NCBI GenBank assembly: GCA_964482495.1
Contig: CAYZXS010000008.1
Location: forward strand, 1-64,000
Source: J029 sp964482495
GTDB lineage: Bacteria; Planctomycetota; UBA1135
Reading direction: 5' to 3'
Length of the DNA: 64,000 nt
Below, one piece after another: positions 1-11,450 of the stretch (positions are counted from its first letter, which is position 1; every line of letters starts with the position of its first letter). The notes below the pieces were generated by a model, which did not search any database, had not been told where the DNA came from, and worked only from the letters and a program-made list of their open reading frames with translations. A program made the position numbers and the translations under genes.

Positions 1-2
1 AG

Positions 3-27
3 GGCGCCAATCTGGTTCCTGATGTCG
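3..27. repeat. Partial copy of the hairpin-arm repeat
   Basis: The first 13 bases (3-15) are identical to the inner end of the right arm of the long hairpin at 11396-11408. The next 12 bases match at 7 positions. It lies just past the stop codon of the minus-strand glycosyltransferase, the same context as the full element, which follows aroB. The rest of the copy would be outside the window, so only similarity of one arm is seen. Confidence 0.4.
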
Positions 28-61
28 AGCGCGCCGCGCCGGCCAACCGCGGAGAGGGGCC

Positions 62-1042
62 TCAGCGGGGGAGCTCGAGGAGCTCGCGGATGGCGCGGCC
101 GGTGCGGTCGGGGCCGTACGTCGCCGCCTGGGCCAGGCCGGCTTCCCGGTGTGCCTGGGCGCACGCGGGGTCGGTCAGGAGCTGCTCGAGGGCGCGGGCG
201 AGCGCCGTGGCGTCGAGGGGGTCGACCAGGGTGGCGGCGTCGCCGAGGACTTCGGGCAGGCTGGTGCGGTCGCTGCTGACGACGGGGGCGCCGCAGGCCA
301 TGGCCTCGAGGGGGGGCAGGCCGAAGCCCTCCATGAGCGACGGGAAAGCGAAGGCGGCGGCGCCGCGGTAGAGGCCGGGCAGTTGGTCCTCGGGCACCTC
401 GTCGAGGACCCGCACCTGATCACGCAGGGCGAGGGCGTCGAGCAGGCTCAGCAGGCGGCGGGCGGCGCGGCGGGCGCGGCCGGCGAGCAGCAGGGGGTGG
501 GCGGCGCGCAGGCGGGCCGGCAGGAGGGCATAGGCGCGCAGCAGGCCCTCCCAGTTCTTGTGCCGGCGCAGGGCGCCGAGGAACAGCACGTAGCCGGGCT
601 CGGCGAGGTCGCTGGGCGGGCCGTCGGGCTGGAAGTGGGCCTCGGGGTAGAGCGGGATGACGCCGGTCCGGCCGGCGGCGGCGGGGAAGGCGGCCTGCAA
701 TCGCTGGGCGGCGTCTTCGCTGTCGGTGGCGAGCCTCCAGGCCCCGGTCACGGCCGCGCCGGCCTGGCGGCGGAAGCGGCGGGCGCGGCGCCAGCGCAGC
801 AGCGCCGGGCGGCCGTCGGGCAGCAGCGGGTTGACGTCGTAGAGCGTGGCCACCTGGCGCGGCCCGCCGTCGGGCAGGGCGAGCTCCGCTTGCCGCAGGC
901 ACCAGAGCACCTCGGCATCGCAGGCGTCGCCCCGCCAAAGCTGGTAGGGCAGGTCCACCGCGCGCGCCGCCTCTTCGAACAGCTCCAGCACCCGCGCGAA
1001 GGAGGAGCGCGGGCGGACGCGGGCGTCGAAGGCGAGACCCAT
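62..1042 (-). CDS. Glycosyltransferase family 4-like (GT-B)
   Basis: This 326-residue protein looks like a retaining GT-B glycosyltransferase that moves a sugar from a nucleotide donor to a cell-envelope or exopolysaccharide acceptor; the acceptor cannot be read from sequence. The C-terminal half carries the donor-binding signature. GALRRHKN at 156-163 is the glycine-rich strand turn, and EGFGLPPLE at 238-246 is the EX7E motif with E238 and E246. CGAPVVSSDRTSLPEVLG follows, as is usual in the family. No signal peptide or membrane segment is seen, so it is probably cytoplasmic. It is divergent from murJ with 38 bases between starts. The ATG has no Shine-Dalgarno but has TATCAT six bases upstream, suggesting a leaderless message. 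The enzyme class is sure; the substrate is unknown. Confidence 0.9.
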   Translation of the reverse strand: MGLAFDARVRPRSSFARVLELFEEAARAVDLPYQLWRGDACDAEVLWCLRQAELALPDGGPRQVATLYDVNPLLPDGRPALLRWRRARRFRRQAGAAVTGAWRLATDSEDAAQRLQAAFPAAAGRTGVIPLYPEAHFQPDGPPSDLAEPGYVLFLGALRRHKNWEGLLRAYALLPARLRAAHPLLLAGRARRAARRLLSLLDALALRDQVRVLDEVPEDQLPGLYRGAAAFAFPSLMEGFGLPPLEAMACGAPVVSSDRTSLPEVLGDAATLVDPLDATALARALEQLLTDPACAQAHREAGLAQAATYGPDRTGRAIRELLELPR

Positions 1043-1048
1043 GCCGGG

Positions 1049-1054
1049 ATGATA
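1049..1054 (-). promoter_or_regulatory. -10-like TATCAT, leaderless promoter for the glycosyltransferase
   Basis: TATCAT on the minus strand ends six bases before the ATG, so transcription would start at or next to the start codon. No Shine-Dalgarno and no clear -35 are visible. Confidence 0.45.
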
Positions 1055-1065
1055 GGCGGCGCGGG

Positions 1066-1071
1066 TATAAC
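1066..1071 (+). promoter_or_regulatory. -10-like TATAAC, leaderless promoter for murJ
   Basis: TATAAC ends nine bases before the murJ ATG, with no Shine-Dalgarno in the gap. It is arranged back to back with the glycosyltransferase hexamer 11 bases away, so the two promoters probably exclude one another. Confidence 0.5.
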
Positions 1072-1080
1072 CCGGCGATC

Positions 1081-2664
1081 ATGTCGTCCCGCCAGGTCAC
1101 CGGTCGCACCGCCTTCCACGGCGCGCTGCTGACCTCGGCGTGGACCCTGGCCTCGCGGGTGCTGGGCTTCGCGCGCGACGCGCTGATGGTCGCCGCCTTC
1201 GGCATGACCGCCGAGCTAGGCGCCTTCAACGTCGCCTGGATCGTGCCCAACATGTTCCGCAAGCTCTTCGGCGAGGGTGCGGTCGGGGCGGCGATCCAGC
1301 CGGCGCTGGCGCGGGCCCGGGAGGCCGGCGGCGTGGAGCGCGCCGGCCGCCTCTTCATGCGCTTCCACGGCCTGCTGGCGATGACCCTGGTGGCCCTGGT
1401 CGTGCTCGGCGAGGCCGCGATCTGGTTCTGGCGCAGCCGGCTCGGGGACAGCAACCCGGAGACGGCGCTGGCCCTGCGCTACGCCGCCATCCTGACCCCC
1501 TACGCCATCCCGATCTGCCTGACGGCGCTGGCGGCGGCGCCGCAGAACCTGACGGGCCGCTTCGTCTTCCCAGCGCTGGCGCCGCTGCTGCTGAATTCGG
1601 TCTGGATCGGCACCCTGCTGCTGCTGGTCGACTTCCCCGGCCCGGGCGAAGCGACCCTCCACGCCGACGCCGACGACGGCGCGCTGCTGTGCGTCGGGGT
1701 GCTCGTCGGAGGGGTCCTGCAGTGGTTGCTGCAGACCCCCGGTGTGCGCGGCGCCGGCTTCCCGCTGCTGCCCCGCTTCGCCCCTGGCGACGGCGAGGTC
1801 CGCCGCACCCTGCGCAGCTTCCTGCCGGCGCTGGCCGGGCTGGCGGCGATCCAGATCAACATGGCCCTCGACCAGGGGCTGGTGTGGATGATCGTCGGTC
1901 CGGAGGCCAACACCTACGCCTACCTGGCCAACCGGCTGCTGCAGCTGCCGCTGGCGCTGATCGGCATCTCGGCGGCCACGGGGGCCCTGCCGCTCTTCGC
2001 CCGCTTGGCCGCGGAGCGGGACTTCGAGGGGCTCGGCCGGGCCCTGAACAAGGCGGCGGAGTCCTCGCTGCTGCTGATCGTGGCCGCCGCCGCCGGCCTG
2101 TTCGCGGTGGCGGTGCCGACGATCACGGTGCTGTTCGAGCACGGCCGCTTCGAGGCCGGCAACAGCGAGCTGCTCGGCGCCACCCTGCGTGCCTATCTCC
2201 TGTGCCTGCCGGCCGCGACCTTCGCCGGCCTGCTGACCCGAGTGCGCCAGGCCCGCGGCGACTACGCCGGCCCCGCCAAGATCGCCCTCGCCTCGGTGCC
2301 GGTGAACCTCGGCCTGGACCTGCTGCTGCTGCCCCGGATGGGGGTGCCCGGGGCCGGGATCGCCACCGCGGCGGCCCTGAGCGTGCAGGCGCTGCTCTTG
2401 ACCCGCGGCCTGGGCAGCCTGGACATCCTCCAGCCGCTGCGCGCGGGCCGCCTGCCGCGGCTGCTGGCGCCGGGCCTCGCCGCTGGAGGCGCCGCGGCGC
2501 TGCTGGTGTGGGCGCAGGGCGAGACGGCCGCCACCCTGCCGGGCCTCGCGCTGTCGATCGGGGGTGGCGTGGCGACCTCGGCCGGAGCCACCGCCCTGCT
2601 GCTGCCGGTGGAATTCCGCGAGCTCTTGGCCGGCCTGCGCCGCCGCCGCCGCGGGAGCCGATGA
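1081..2664 (+). CDS. murJ: Lipid II flippase MurJ (MviN family)
   Basis: This 527-residue polytopic inner-membrane protein of the MOP superfamily matches MurJ, which flips lipid II across the cytoplasmic membrane for peptidoglycan synthesis. The N-terminal block SRVLGFARDALMVAAFG (25-41) and the following PNMFRKLFGEGA (56-67) are the family's most conserved stretches. R26 and R32 align by eye with the essential arginines of E. coli MurJ (R18 and R24). Many hydrophobic helices follow and the length is normal. One oddity: the acidic residue usually found just before the AFxVAxxxPN segment appears to be glycine (G47). The C terminus is a basic RRRRRGSR tail. It is a single-gene transcription unit ending at a hairpin shared with the convergent heme cluster. 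Confidence 0.95.
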   Translation: MSSRQVTGRTAFHGALLTSAWTLASRVLGFARDALMVAAFGMTAELGAFNVAWIVPNMFRKLFGEGAVGAAIQPALARAREAGGVERAGRLFMRFHGLLAMTLVALVVLGEAAIWFWRSRLGDSNPETALALRYAAILTPYAIPICLTALAAAPQNLTGRFVFPALAPLLLNSVWIGTLLLLVDFPGPGEATLHADADDGALLCVGVLVGGVLQWLLQTPGVRGAGFPLLPRFAPGDGEVRRTLRSFLPALAGLAAIQINMALDQGLVWMIVGPEANTYAYLANRLLQLPLALIGISAATGALPLFARLAAERDFEGLGRALNKAAESSLLLIVAAAAGLFAVAVPTITVLFEHGRFEAGNSELLGATLRAYLLCLPAATFAGLLTRVRQARGDYAGPAKIALASVPVNLGLDLLLLPRMGVPGAGIATAAALSVQALLLTRGLGSLDILQPLRAGRLPRLLAPGLAAGGAAALLVWAQGETAATLPGLALSIGGGVATSAGATALLLPVEFRELLAGLRRRRRGSR

Positions 2665-2670
2665 AACGCA

Positions 2671-2706
2671 GCGGCCGCCGCTGGCGCAGGGACCAGCGGC
2701 GGCCGC
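2671..2706. terminator. Bidirectional hairpin between murJ and the heme cluster
   Basis: A perfect 14-bp inverted repeat (2671-2684 with 2693-2706) has an 8-base loop and sits between convergent stop codons. No T tract follows on either strand, so it may act as a weak or Rho-assisted terminator or protect 3' ends. Confidence 0.55.
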
Positions 2707-2717
2707 GCGGTACCGGA

Positions 2718-3626
2718 TCAGGGCATGATCTGGAGCGTAAAGCTGTCGGTGGACAGCAGCGTCGCCGGCAGCCGGCCGGTCAGCGTCTCGTAGGTCGCGG
2801 TCAGCAGCGGCGCCGCCGCGGGAACGACGTGGACCAAGTCGACGGACTCCTGGCCGGCGGGCAGCACGGTGACCGCGGCGGGAGCGAGCAGCCAGCCGGT
2901 GGCCGGGAAGTAGTTGCCCGTCGCCAGCTTGAGGCGCGAGACCACCACCAGGTTGTCGCTCATGTTCTGGTGGTTCCGGACCCGGGCGCGGACCTTCAGG
3001 CTCTGGTTGCGTCGCGGCGTCGGGTCGTCCGGCTGCACCACCAGGGTCACCTGCACGCCCGAGGTGTCCTCGGCCGAGGCGGTGGCGGCGGTGTAGATGA
3101 AGTCGCCGCTGGTGGAGGAGTTGCGGTTCGCCGCGTTGCCGGCGGCGTAGAAGGAGACCGAGCCGACGCCGGCCGCAGGCGCGGTCCAGGCGACGTCCCA
3201 GCTCACGGGGCCGTTCGAGGTGCCGGAGAAGGTGCCGGCGGAGGTGTGCTTGGCGAAGACCCGGCCCAGGCCGTCGACCGAGGTTTGGACGCTGCCGCCG
3301 GTGGAGGCGAGGGCGCCGGCGTTCGCGTCGTTCTGATCTAGAGCGACCAGTTCGAAGCCCCAGCGCGACTGGCCCGGGTCCTCCAGGGTGACGGTGAGGG
3401 TGTAGGTCTGGCCGGGGACGTAGAAGGCCGGGGCGCCGGTGATGGCCATCGAGCCGTCGCCGCTGTTCACGTCGTTGCTCGAGTGGCACTGGGTGCAGTT
3501 GGCGTAATTGCCCGGCTGGGCGGCGAGGCCGTTGTTGGGGCCGCCGCTGTGGGCGAGGGCCCCGGCGGCGACGAGCAGGGTGGCGCCGGCGGCGGCGCCG
3601 AGGACGAGAAAATGACGGTGAAGCAT
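2718..3626 (-). CDS. Secreted monoheme protein with choice-of-anchor V domain
   Basis: The 302-residue protein has a signal peptide (about 1-25, ending ALA) followed by CTQCH, a single c-type heme attachment site near residue 43. The adjoining text (GSMAITGAPAFYVPGQTYTLTVTLEDPGQSRWGFELVAL in outline) is the choice-of-anchor V (reeler-like) beta domain. That domain is known in planctomycete and Bacteroidota exported proteins, where the motif typically precedes such a domain. A second beta-rich region with NLVVVSRLKLATGNYF completes it. It is the last gene of a four-gene minus-strand cluster, 16 bases after the EB-dh heme lipoprotein, so it is likely an exported electron carrier or surface-anchored redox protein. 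No Shine-Dalgarno is seen. Confidence 0.8.
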   Translation of the reverse strand: MLHRHFLVLGAAAGATLLVAAGALAHSGGPNNGLAAQPGNYANCTQCHSSNDVNSGDGSMAITGAPAFYVPGQTYTLTVTLEDPGQSRWGFELVALDQNDANAGALASTGGSVQTSVDGLGRVFAKHTSAGTFSGTSNGPVSWDVAWTAPAAGVGSVSFYAAGNAANRNSSTSGDFIYTAATASAEDTSGVQVTLVVQPDDPTPRRNQSLKVRARVRNHQNMSDNLVVVSRLKLATGNYFPATGWLLAPAAVTVLPAGQESVDLVHVVPAAAPLLTATYETLTGRLPATLLSTDSFTLQIMP

Positions 3627-3642
3627 GGGTGTGGTGCTGGGA

Positions 3643-5436
3643 TCAGTTGTCGGGAGCGTCGTAACGCAGCCAGGAGAGGATCTTGCGGAGGTCAGGGCTG
3701 CCGTCGAAGCCGCTCAGGCCGCCCACGGGTGGGTGGTTGCCGTCGAGGTCTTCCGCCGGCACCTTCAACAAGCGTGAAGCCGCCGGGTTCTGCCACTCGA
3801 CTCTATCCGATTTCCTAAGTTCCCGCCCGATGATGGCCGATTCAACCCCCGAAAGGGGCATGAATTCGGCCGCCCCGCCGGCCTCGTGGCAGCCGGAGCA
3901 GCGGCCGTCGAGCACGGGCCGGAGGTTGTCGGCGAGCGAGATCGGCGTGGCCTCGAAGAGGCCGCCGCGGCGCGGCGTGCGCAGCTCCAGCGGCCCGCCG
4001 GAGCTGAAGGGGGCGTTCGGGTCGTCGCGGTCGACGACGTGGCAGTCGCGGCAGGCGGCCGCCCCGGGGCCGTTCAGGGCCAGCTGCAAGGTGTCAGCGC
4101 CTCCGTGGCGCTGGCCGAAGGCGTAGGCGGCGGTCCGGGTGTCGGTGAGGTACTCCCAGGACAGCACGCCGGGCAGGAACAGCTCGACCTCGGTCACCGG
4201 GTGCAGGCCGCGGTCGTCGAAGTCGGGCACGGTGCCGGCGCCGAGCAGCTGGCGCACGGTGGCGTCGCTGCCGATGCTGCCGAAGGGGCTGCCGGGGTCC
4301 TCGATCCAGAAGCTGAGCGGCAGCGAAACGAAGTGGTCGCGGCCGCGGGTGCCGTCGCCGTGCACGGCGAAGCTGGCGATGAACTGGCCGTCGACGGTGA
4401 AGCGGACGTCGCTGGCCGGCGCGCCGGTGTCGAGGGCGCGGCTGAAGTAGAGGTGCCAGCGGCCCTCGGCGGCGTCATAGCCGCTGCGGGTGGTGACGGT
4501 GGCGCCGCCGTCGGGGCTGAGCATGGCCAGCAGGTCCTCGCGGCCACCGCTGCGCTCGGAGAGGATCCAATAGGGGATGACGTCACCTTCGGCCGGCTGG
4601 TAGCCGGCGAGCGCGGCGTCGGCCCAGGGCAGGGTCTTGGGGGTCGGCGCGGCGGTGACGCCGCTGGGGGCGGCGGGGTCTTCGAAGAAGGCGTCGACGC
4701 CGGCGTCCATCGCCGCCAGGGTCGTGGCCCAGCCGCCGCCGGCGGTGGTGGCGGGGTCGAAGGTGAAGGAGGGCGCGCCGGCGTCGAGCGGGTTCTCGGT
4801 CACGCCGCCGCCGCCGGGGTCGGACCGGCGGGCGTCGCCGGCGGGGGGCTGGGTGGCGTCCAGCAGCTCGTCGGTCCAGTAGCCGTGGGCGCCGGAGCTC
4901 TGCGCCCGCCAGTGCCAGAGGTCATAGCCGACGTTGGCGTAGTAGGGCGTGTCCGGCAGCCGCATGGTCTGGGCTGCGTCGGCGCCGTCCTCGGTCCAGC
5001 CGGGCATCTGGCTGCCGTCGTCGTGGCAGGCGATCATGCAGCCGTACATGCGGATGTTGCCGAGGGCGCCCGGCCCGGTGGTGGGGGACCAGGCGATGGC
5101 GGCGCGGCTCTCGGAACGGACCACGGCGCCGGCGGCGGCGGCGGCGCGGGCGTCGACGCCGCGCAGCACCCAGGCGCCGTCCTCGTAGCGCCAGAAGCGG
5201 TCGACCAGGCGCCGCTCGCCTTGCCAGGACAAGCGGCCGTAGATCACCGCGTCGTCGGCGTTGTAGGCCATCTGGACCTCGAGCCGCTTCAGCACCGCGC
5301 GGTCGGGCAGGGCGCTGTAAACCGGCGGATGGCTGCGGTTGGCGGGGCCGACGGGGCGGGCGCCCTCGCTGCGGCAGGCGACCATGAGGGCGGCGGCCGC
5401 CGCGGCCAACAGCAGCAGGATCGGGGCGCGGGTCAT
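3643..5436 (-). CDS. Ethylbenzene dehydrogenase-type heme-binding lipoprotein with c-heme sites
   Basis: The 597-residue protein begins with a lipoprotein signal (hydrophobic 5-20, lipobox MVAC). Its body matches the EB_dh heme-b domain found in gamma subunits of ethylbenzene and DMS dehydrogenases. Outline features are an N-terminal AYNADDAVIYGRLSW block, the cysteine/histidine site CMIACH (CxxxCH spacing), and DLWHWRAQSSGAHGYWTDE. The C-terminal part adds CRDCH and CSGCH, the latter in a block typical of planctomycete PSD1/cytochrome domains (LDGRCSGCHEAGG, then NHPP). The start ATG overlaps the stop of the 13-heme cytochrome gene as ATGA, so the two are translationally coupled. No molybdopterin enzyme is nearby, so a stand-alone electron-transfer role is inferred. 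Confidence 0.85.
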   Translation of the reverse strand: MTRAPILLLLAAAAAALMVACRSEGARPVGPANRSHPPVYSALPDRAVLKRLEVQMAYNADDAVIYGRLSWQGERRLVDRFWRYEDGAWVLRGVDARAAAAAGAVVRSESRAAIAWSPTTGPGALGNIRMYGCMIACHDDGSQMPGWTEDGADAAQTMRLPDTPYYANVGYDLWHWRAQSSGAHGYWTDELLDATQPPAGDARRSDPGGGGVTENPLDAGAPSFTFDPATTAGGGWATTLAAMDAGVDAFFEDPAAPSGVTAAPTPKTLPWADAALAGYQPAEGDVIPYWILSERSGGREDLLAMLSPDGGATVTTRSGYDAAEGRWHLYFSRALDTGAPASDVRFTVDGQFIASFAVHGDGTRGRDHFVSLPLSFWIEDPGSPFGSIGSDATVRQLLGAGTVPDFDDRGLHPVTEVELFLPGVLSWEYLTDTRTAAYAFGQRHGGADTLQLALNGPGAAACRDCHVVDRDDPNAPFSSGGPLELRTPRRGGLFEATPISLADNLRPVLDGRCSGCHEAGGAAEFMPLSGVESAIIGRELRKSDRVEWQNPAASRLLKVPAEDLDGNHPPVGGLSGFDGSPDLRKILSWLRYDAPDN

Positions 5437-6506
5437 TGGTGGCACCTCCGGCAGTAGTCGCCGTCGCCGGTGTAGGGGTGCTTCGGCCGCCGGACGGTGG
5501 CGTGGCAGGTCAGGCAGGAGCTGGCGCTGGCGTGGGCCGGCACGGTCGGCGGCGGCGTCGGCGCCAGCTCGTGCGACACCGGGCCGTCGAGGTGGCAGAC
5601 GCCGCAGGCCTGCTCCTGCCGGGTACCGAAGTGGCAGCCGAGGCAGTGGCGGTCGGCCGGCGCGCCGAAGCCGGCGCCGTGGCTGGCGGGCCGCTGCTCC
5701 AGGTGGCAGGCGAGGCAGGCGTCCTCCTGGTGGCAGGCGTTGCAGCGCTGGGCGTCGGCCAGGGCCAGCATGCCGTGGCCGCGGTTGCGGAAGAAGCTGG
5801 TGTGGTCGGCCGGCGGCCGCTCGCTGTGGCAGCTCTCGCAGGAGGGGGCCTCGCCGGCGCCGTCGTGGCACAGCCGGCAGTCTGCGGCCGGCTGCTCGGC
5901 CCGGCGCAGATCGCCGCCGGCGCGCCAGATCCGGCCGTGGCCGCGCTCCCAGCCCTCGCCGTGGCTGGGCGGCACCCAAGCGGTGTCGACCCCTTCGTGA
6001 CAGCCGGCGCAGCCGCCGGTGTCGACCTCGCGCTTCTCGTGGCAAGCGACGCAGGTGGCCATGTCCACCCGGACGCCGGCGGTCACGGCCTCGCTGGCGC
6101 CGACGTCGCCGTGGCACTTGTCGCAGCTGATCCGGGCGTCGGCGTGCAGGGCGTGGGAGAAGCTGGTCTCGAGCTCGATGGCGGCGGCTGAGGTCCAGAC
6201 CGGCTCCTGGCCGCCGACTTGGTAGCGGCTGAGCTCGTCGGCCATGGCGCCGGTGGCCTCGTCGGCCGGGTGGCAGCCGGCGCACTGCTCGAATCCTGGC
6301 ATGCCGGCCTCGACCTCGGTCTCGACGGTGGTGTGGCAGTCGCTGCAGAACAGCGCCAGCTCCTCGTCGGCGTGGGCGGCGTGGGAGAAGGCGGCGGCGC
6401 GGCCGGGGACCACCACCACCTCGTCGGCGGCGGCCAGGGCGCAGGCCGGGATCAGGGCCGCCATCAGGGCCAGGCAGCACAGCAGGAACAGCAGGTGGCG
6501 TCTCAA
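5433..6506 (-). CDS. Exported 13-heme c-type cytochrome
   Basis: This 357-residue protein has a signal peptide (LLFLLCCLALMAALIPACALA) and 13 CXXCH motifs: CSDCH, CAGCH, CDKCH, CVACH, CAGCH, CRLCH, CESCH, CNACH, CLACH, CLGCH, CGVCH, CLTCH and CRRCH. Many extra histidines (FSHAAHADEE, FSHALHAD) could be distal ligands, as in cytochrome c3/c7-type multihemes. I chose a TTG start at 6506 because GGAGGT lies six bases upstream and the first ATG would cut the signal peptide. The TTG overlaps the TGA of the upstream barrel gene. It lies between an outer-membrane barrel and an EB-dh heme lipoprotein, which suggests an electron wire in the periplasm or threaded through the barrel. The function is inferred; the heme count is read directly. 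Confidence 0.9.
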   Translation of the reverse strand: MRRHLLFLLCCLALMAALIPACALAAADEVVVVPGRAAAFSHAAHADEELALFCSDCHTTVETEVEAGMPGFEQCAGCHPADEATGAMADELSRYQVGGQEPVWTSAAAIELETSFSHALHADARISCDKCHGDVGASEAVTAGVRVDMATCVACHEKREVDTGGCAGCHEGVDTAWVPPSHGEGWERGHGRIWRAGGDLRRAEQPAADCRLCHDGAGEAPSCESCHSERPPADHTSFFRNRGHGMLALADAQRCNACHQEDACLACHLEQRPASHGAGFGAPADRHCLGCHFGTRQEQACGVCHLDGPVSHELAPTPPPTVPAHASASSCLTCHATVRRPKHPYTGDGDYCRRCHQ

Positions 6507-7870
6507 AAGCTCACCTCCAGGGCGAGGAAGCCGGTGCGGTAGCTCTCGGTCTCGTCGTGCTCCAGGCTCAGGCCGAGGCTCAACCGCCAGCGGTCGCCGA
6601 GCTCGTGGCGCAGGCGCAGGGCGTGCTCGCGGACCCGGGTGCGCTCGCGCGCCGAGTAGAAGTCGAAGCGGTAGAGGGCGAAGCCGCTGGAGAGCGACAG
6701 CTCCCAGCCGGGATGCTCGGCCATCAGCTCGGCGTTGCCGGCGACGAAGCGGTCGCGGCCCGAGTCCCAGAGGTCGGCGCCGAAGCGCAGCGCCGTGTTC
6801 TGCCACGGCTGTCCTGGCAGCTCGACGGCGGTCCAGTAGCGCTCGAATTCGCGGTTGAACTCGCTGCTCTGGCCGCCGCGCAGGCGCCGGCCCTGGCCGC
6901 CGAAGTCGAAGCGCAGCGGCCCGTCGCCGCCGCCGGGCGCCCAGCTGCCCATCACCGTGGCCTCCTGGTAGGGGAGGATCTGGCGCATCACGGTGGCGAA
7001 GGAGGCCAGCTCCAGGCTCTCGTCGCCGCGCCGCGACAGCTGCGCCCGCGCCAGCAGGGTGAAGCGCAGCGAGTCGTCGGCGCTGGCCCACCAGCTCTCG
7101 GCGGTGGCCAGGTCGGCGTCGCCGTCGAGCAGCGAGGCCGACAGCGAGCCGCCGGTCCGCCCGTCGAAGCTGCTGTGGCTGGCGCGGGCGGCGTAGAGGG
7201 TGTTGCGGCGGTCGCCGAAGTGGTTGCGGTCGCGCAGGTGCAGGGCGTCGAGCCGCAGCGAGCCGCCCTCCCAGGCGCCGAGCCGGGCCACGGCGCCGGC
7301 CAGGGCGTCGCCGCGGCGGGCGCCCTCCCAGCGGTGCTCGGGCACGCCGCCGTAGAGCTCGAGCTCCCCGGGCGCCCCCTCCAGCGAGTACGGCGCGCGC
7401 AGGGCGCCGCCGTCGAAGTGGAGCAGCACCGGGGTGTCCCAGCGGCTCTGCCGGCCGAGCCGCAGCTCGCCCTCGCCGAGCAGCTCGTGGAAGCCGAGCC
7501 AGGCCTCGTCCAGGCGCGGGCTGAAGCGGTCGGCGCGGCTGTCCTGGAGGCTGCCGAAGGCGCCGCCCGGTCCGCTGGCCGGCGGTCCGTCGGCGTCCCA
7601 GGCTCCCCGCAGGCTCAGGCCCATGGTCAGGCTGTCGCGCGTAGCGGAGCCGCCCCGGAGCCGGAGGTGGCCGTAGAGGTCGCGGTCCTGCGCGCGGCCG
7701 CGGCCCTCCCGATGCAGGTAGCGGCCGCTGAAGCGGCCGCTCAGCCAGGCCGGGGCGGCCTCCTCCTCGTCCCAGTCCTCGTCCCACTGGGCCGGGAGCG
7801 GGGTCGCCAGAGCGGCGATCGCCAGCGAGAGCGCGGCCAGGCCGCGGCGCGAGGGGAAGAGAGGGCGCAT
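6503..7870 (-). CDS. Outer-membrane beta-barrel (porin-like) of the heme cluster
   Basis: The 455-residue protein has a signal peptide (hydrophobic about 10-27, cleavage after PLPAQ) and an acidic WDEDWDEEE start. A long run of alternating polar/hydrophobic strands rich in aromatic residues follows, and it ends in F (LALEVSF), the terminal aromatic signal for barrel insertion. Strand pairs such as GRFSGRYLHREGRG and RFDFYSARERTRV fit a porin. No sequence family is recognised. It heads the cluster with the 13-heme cytochrome, so by analogy to porin-cytochrome conduits it could house a cytochrome in the outer membrane. It is shorter than MtrB-type barrels (near 700 residues) and shows no CXXC near the N terminus. 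Confidence 0.75.
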   Translation of the reverse strand: MRPLFPSRRGLAALSLAIAALATPLPAQWDEDWDEEEAAPAWLSGRFSGRYLHREGRGRAQDRDLYGHLRLRGGSATRDSLTMGLSLRGAWDADGPPASGPGGAFGSLQDSRADRFSPRLDEAWLGFHELLGEGELRLGRQSRWDTPVLLHFDGGALRAPYSLEGAPGELELYGGVPEHRWEGARRGDALAGAVARLGAWEGGSLRLDALHLRDRNHFGDRRNTLYAARASHSSFDGRTGGSLSASLLDGDADLATAESWWASADDSLRFTLLARAQLSRRGDESLELASFATVMRQILPYQEATVMGSWAPGGGDGPLRFDFGGQGRRLRGGQSSEFNREFERYWTAVELPGQPWQNTALRFGADLWDSGRDRFVAGNAELMAEHPGWELSLSSGFALYRFDFYSARERTRVREHALRLRHELGDRWRLSLGLSLEHDETESYRTGFLALEVSF

Positions 7871-7946
7871 GGGGGGGTGGCTCCCCAGGTCAGCGAGAAG
7901 GGGGGCTCGCTTCCCTCAGCTATAGGCGGAAAACGCCTCGGTTTCT

Positions 7947-11192
<3,246 letters not shown>

Positions 11193-11300
11193 TGCCCACT
11201 CTAACGGCGCATTATCGTTCCCCCGAGGCACCCCGTCCACCCACGATCCCCCCAACTCCACACGCACCAACACCAGCCCGACCCCCCCCTCCGGTGCCCC

Positions 11301-11448
11301 CCAGGTCGGGCGGTGTCCGCCTGGTCCTCGACGTTTGGTGCCAGATTGGCGCCCCGCCTCCGCCGTGGGCGGCGCAGCCGCCCACCAGGAGGCCCGGCGC
11401 CAATCTGGCACCAAACGTCGTGGACCAGGCGGACACCGCCCGACCTGG
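11301..11448. repeat. 148-bp nested long-hairpin element
   Basis: Arms of 53 bp (11301-11353 and 11396-11448) are inverted repeats with a single mismatch. The 42-base centre contains a second perfect stem of 9 bp, GTGGGCGGC/GCCGCCCAC, around GCA. Almost the whole element can therefore fold into one rod. It begins two bases after the aroB stop and lies upstream of carB on the transcribed strand. A fragment of the arm recurs at 3-27. It resembles a non-autonomous palindromic repeat (MITE or REP type) and might serve as a terminator or RNA-processing site. No flanking target duplication or transposase is visible. Confidence 0.85.
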
Positions 11449-11450
11449 GA

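Noticed and set aside
149..1132. Long plus-strand open frame opposite the glycosyltransferase
   Set aside because: Antisense frame in high-GC DNA; it is Gly/Ala/Glu-rich with no motif, and the minus strand has clear family motifs.
1140..3341. 733-codon plus-strand frame through murJ and into the heme gene
   Set aside because: Arg/Gly/Pro/Ala-rich shadow of murJ (plus) and of the minus-strand cytochrome; no motif.
7921..7946. Small hairpin AGGCG-TTTTC-CGCCT downstream of carB as a terminator
   Set aside because: Only a 5-bp stem without a proper T tract after it; kept out as too weak.
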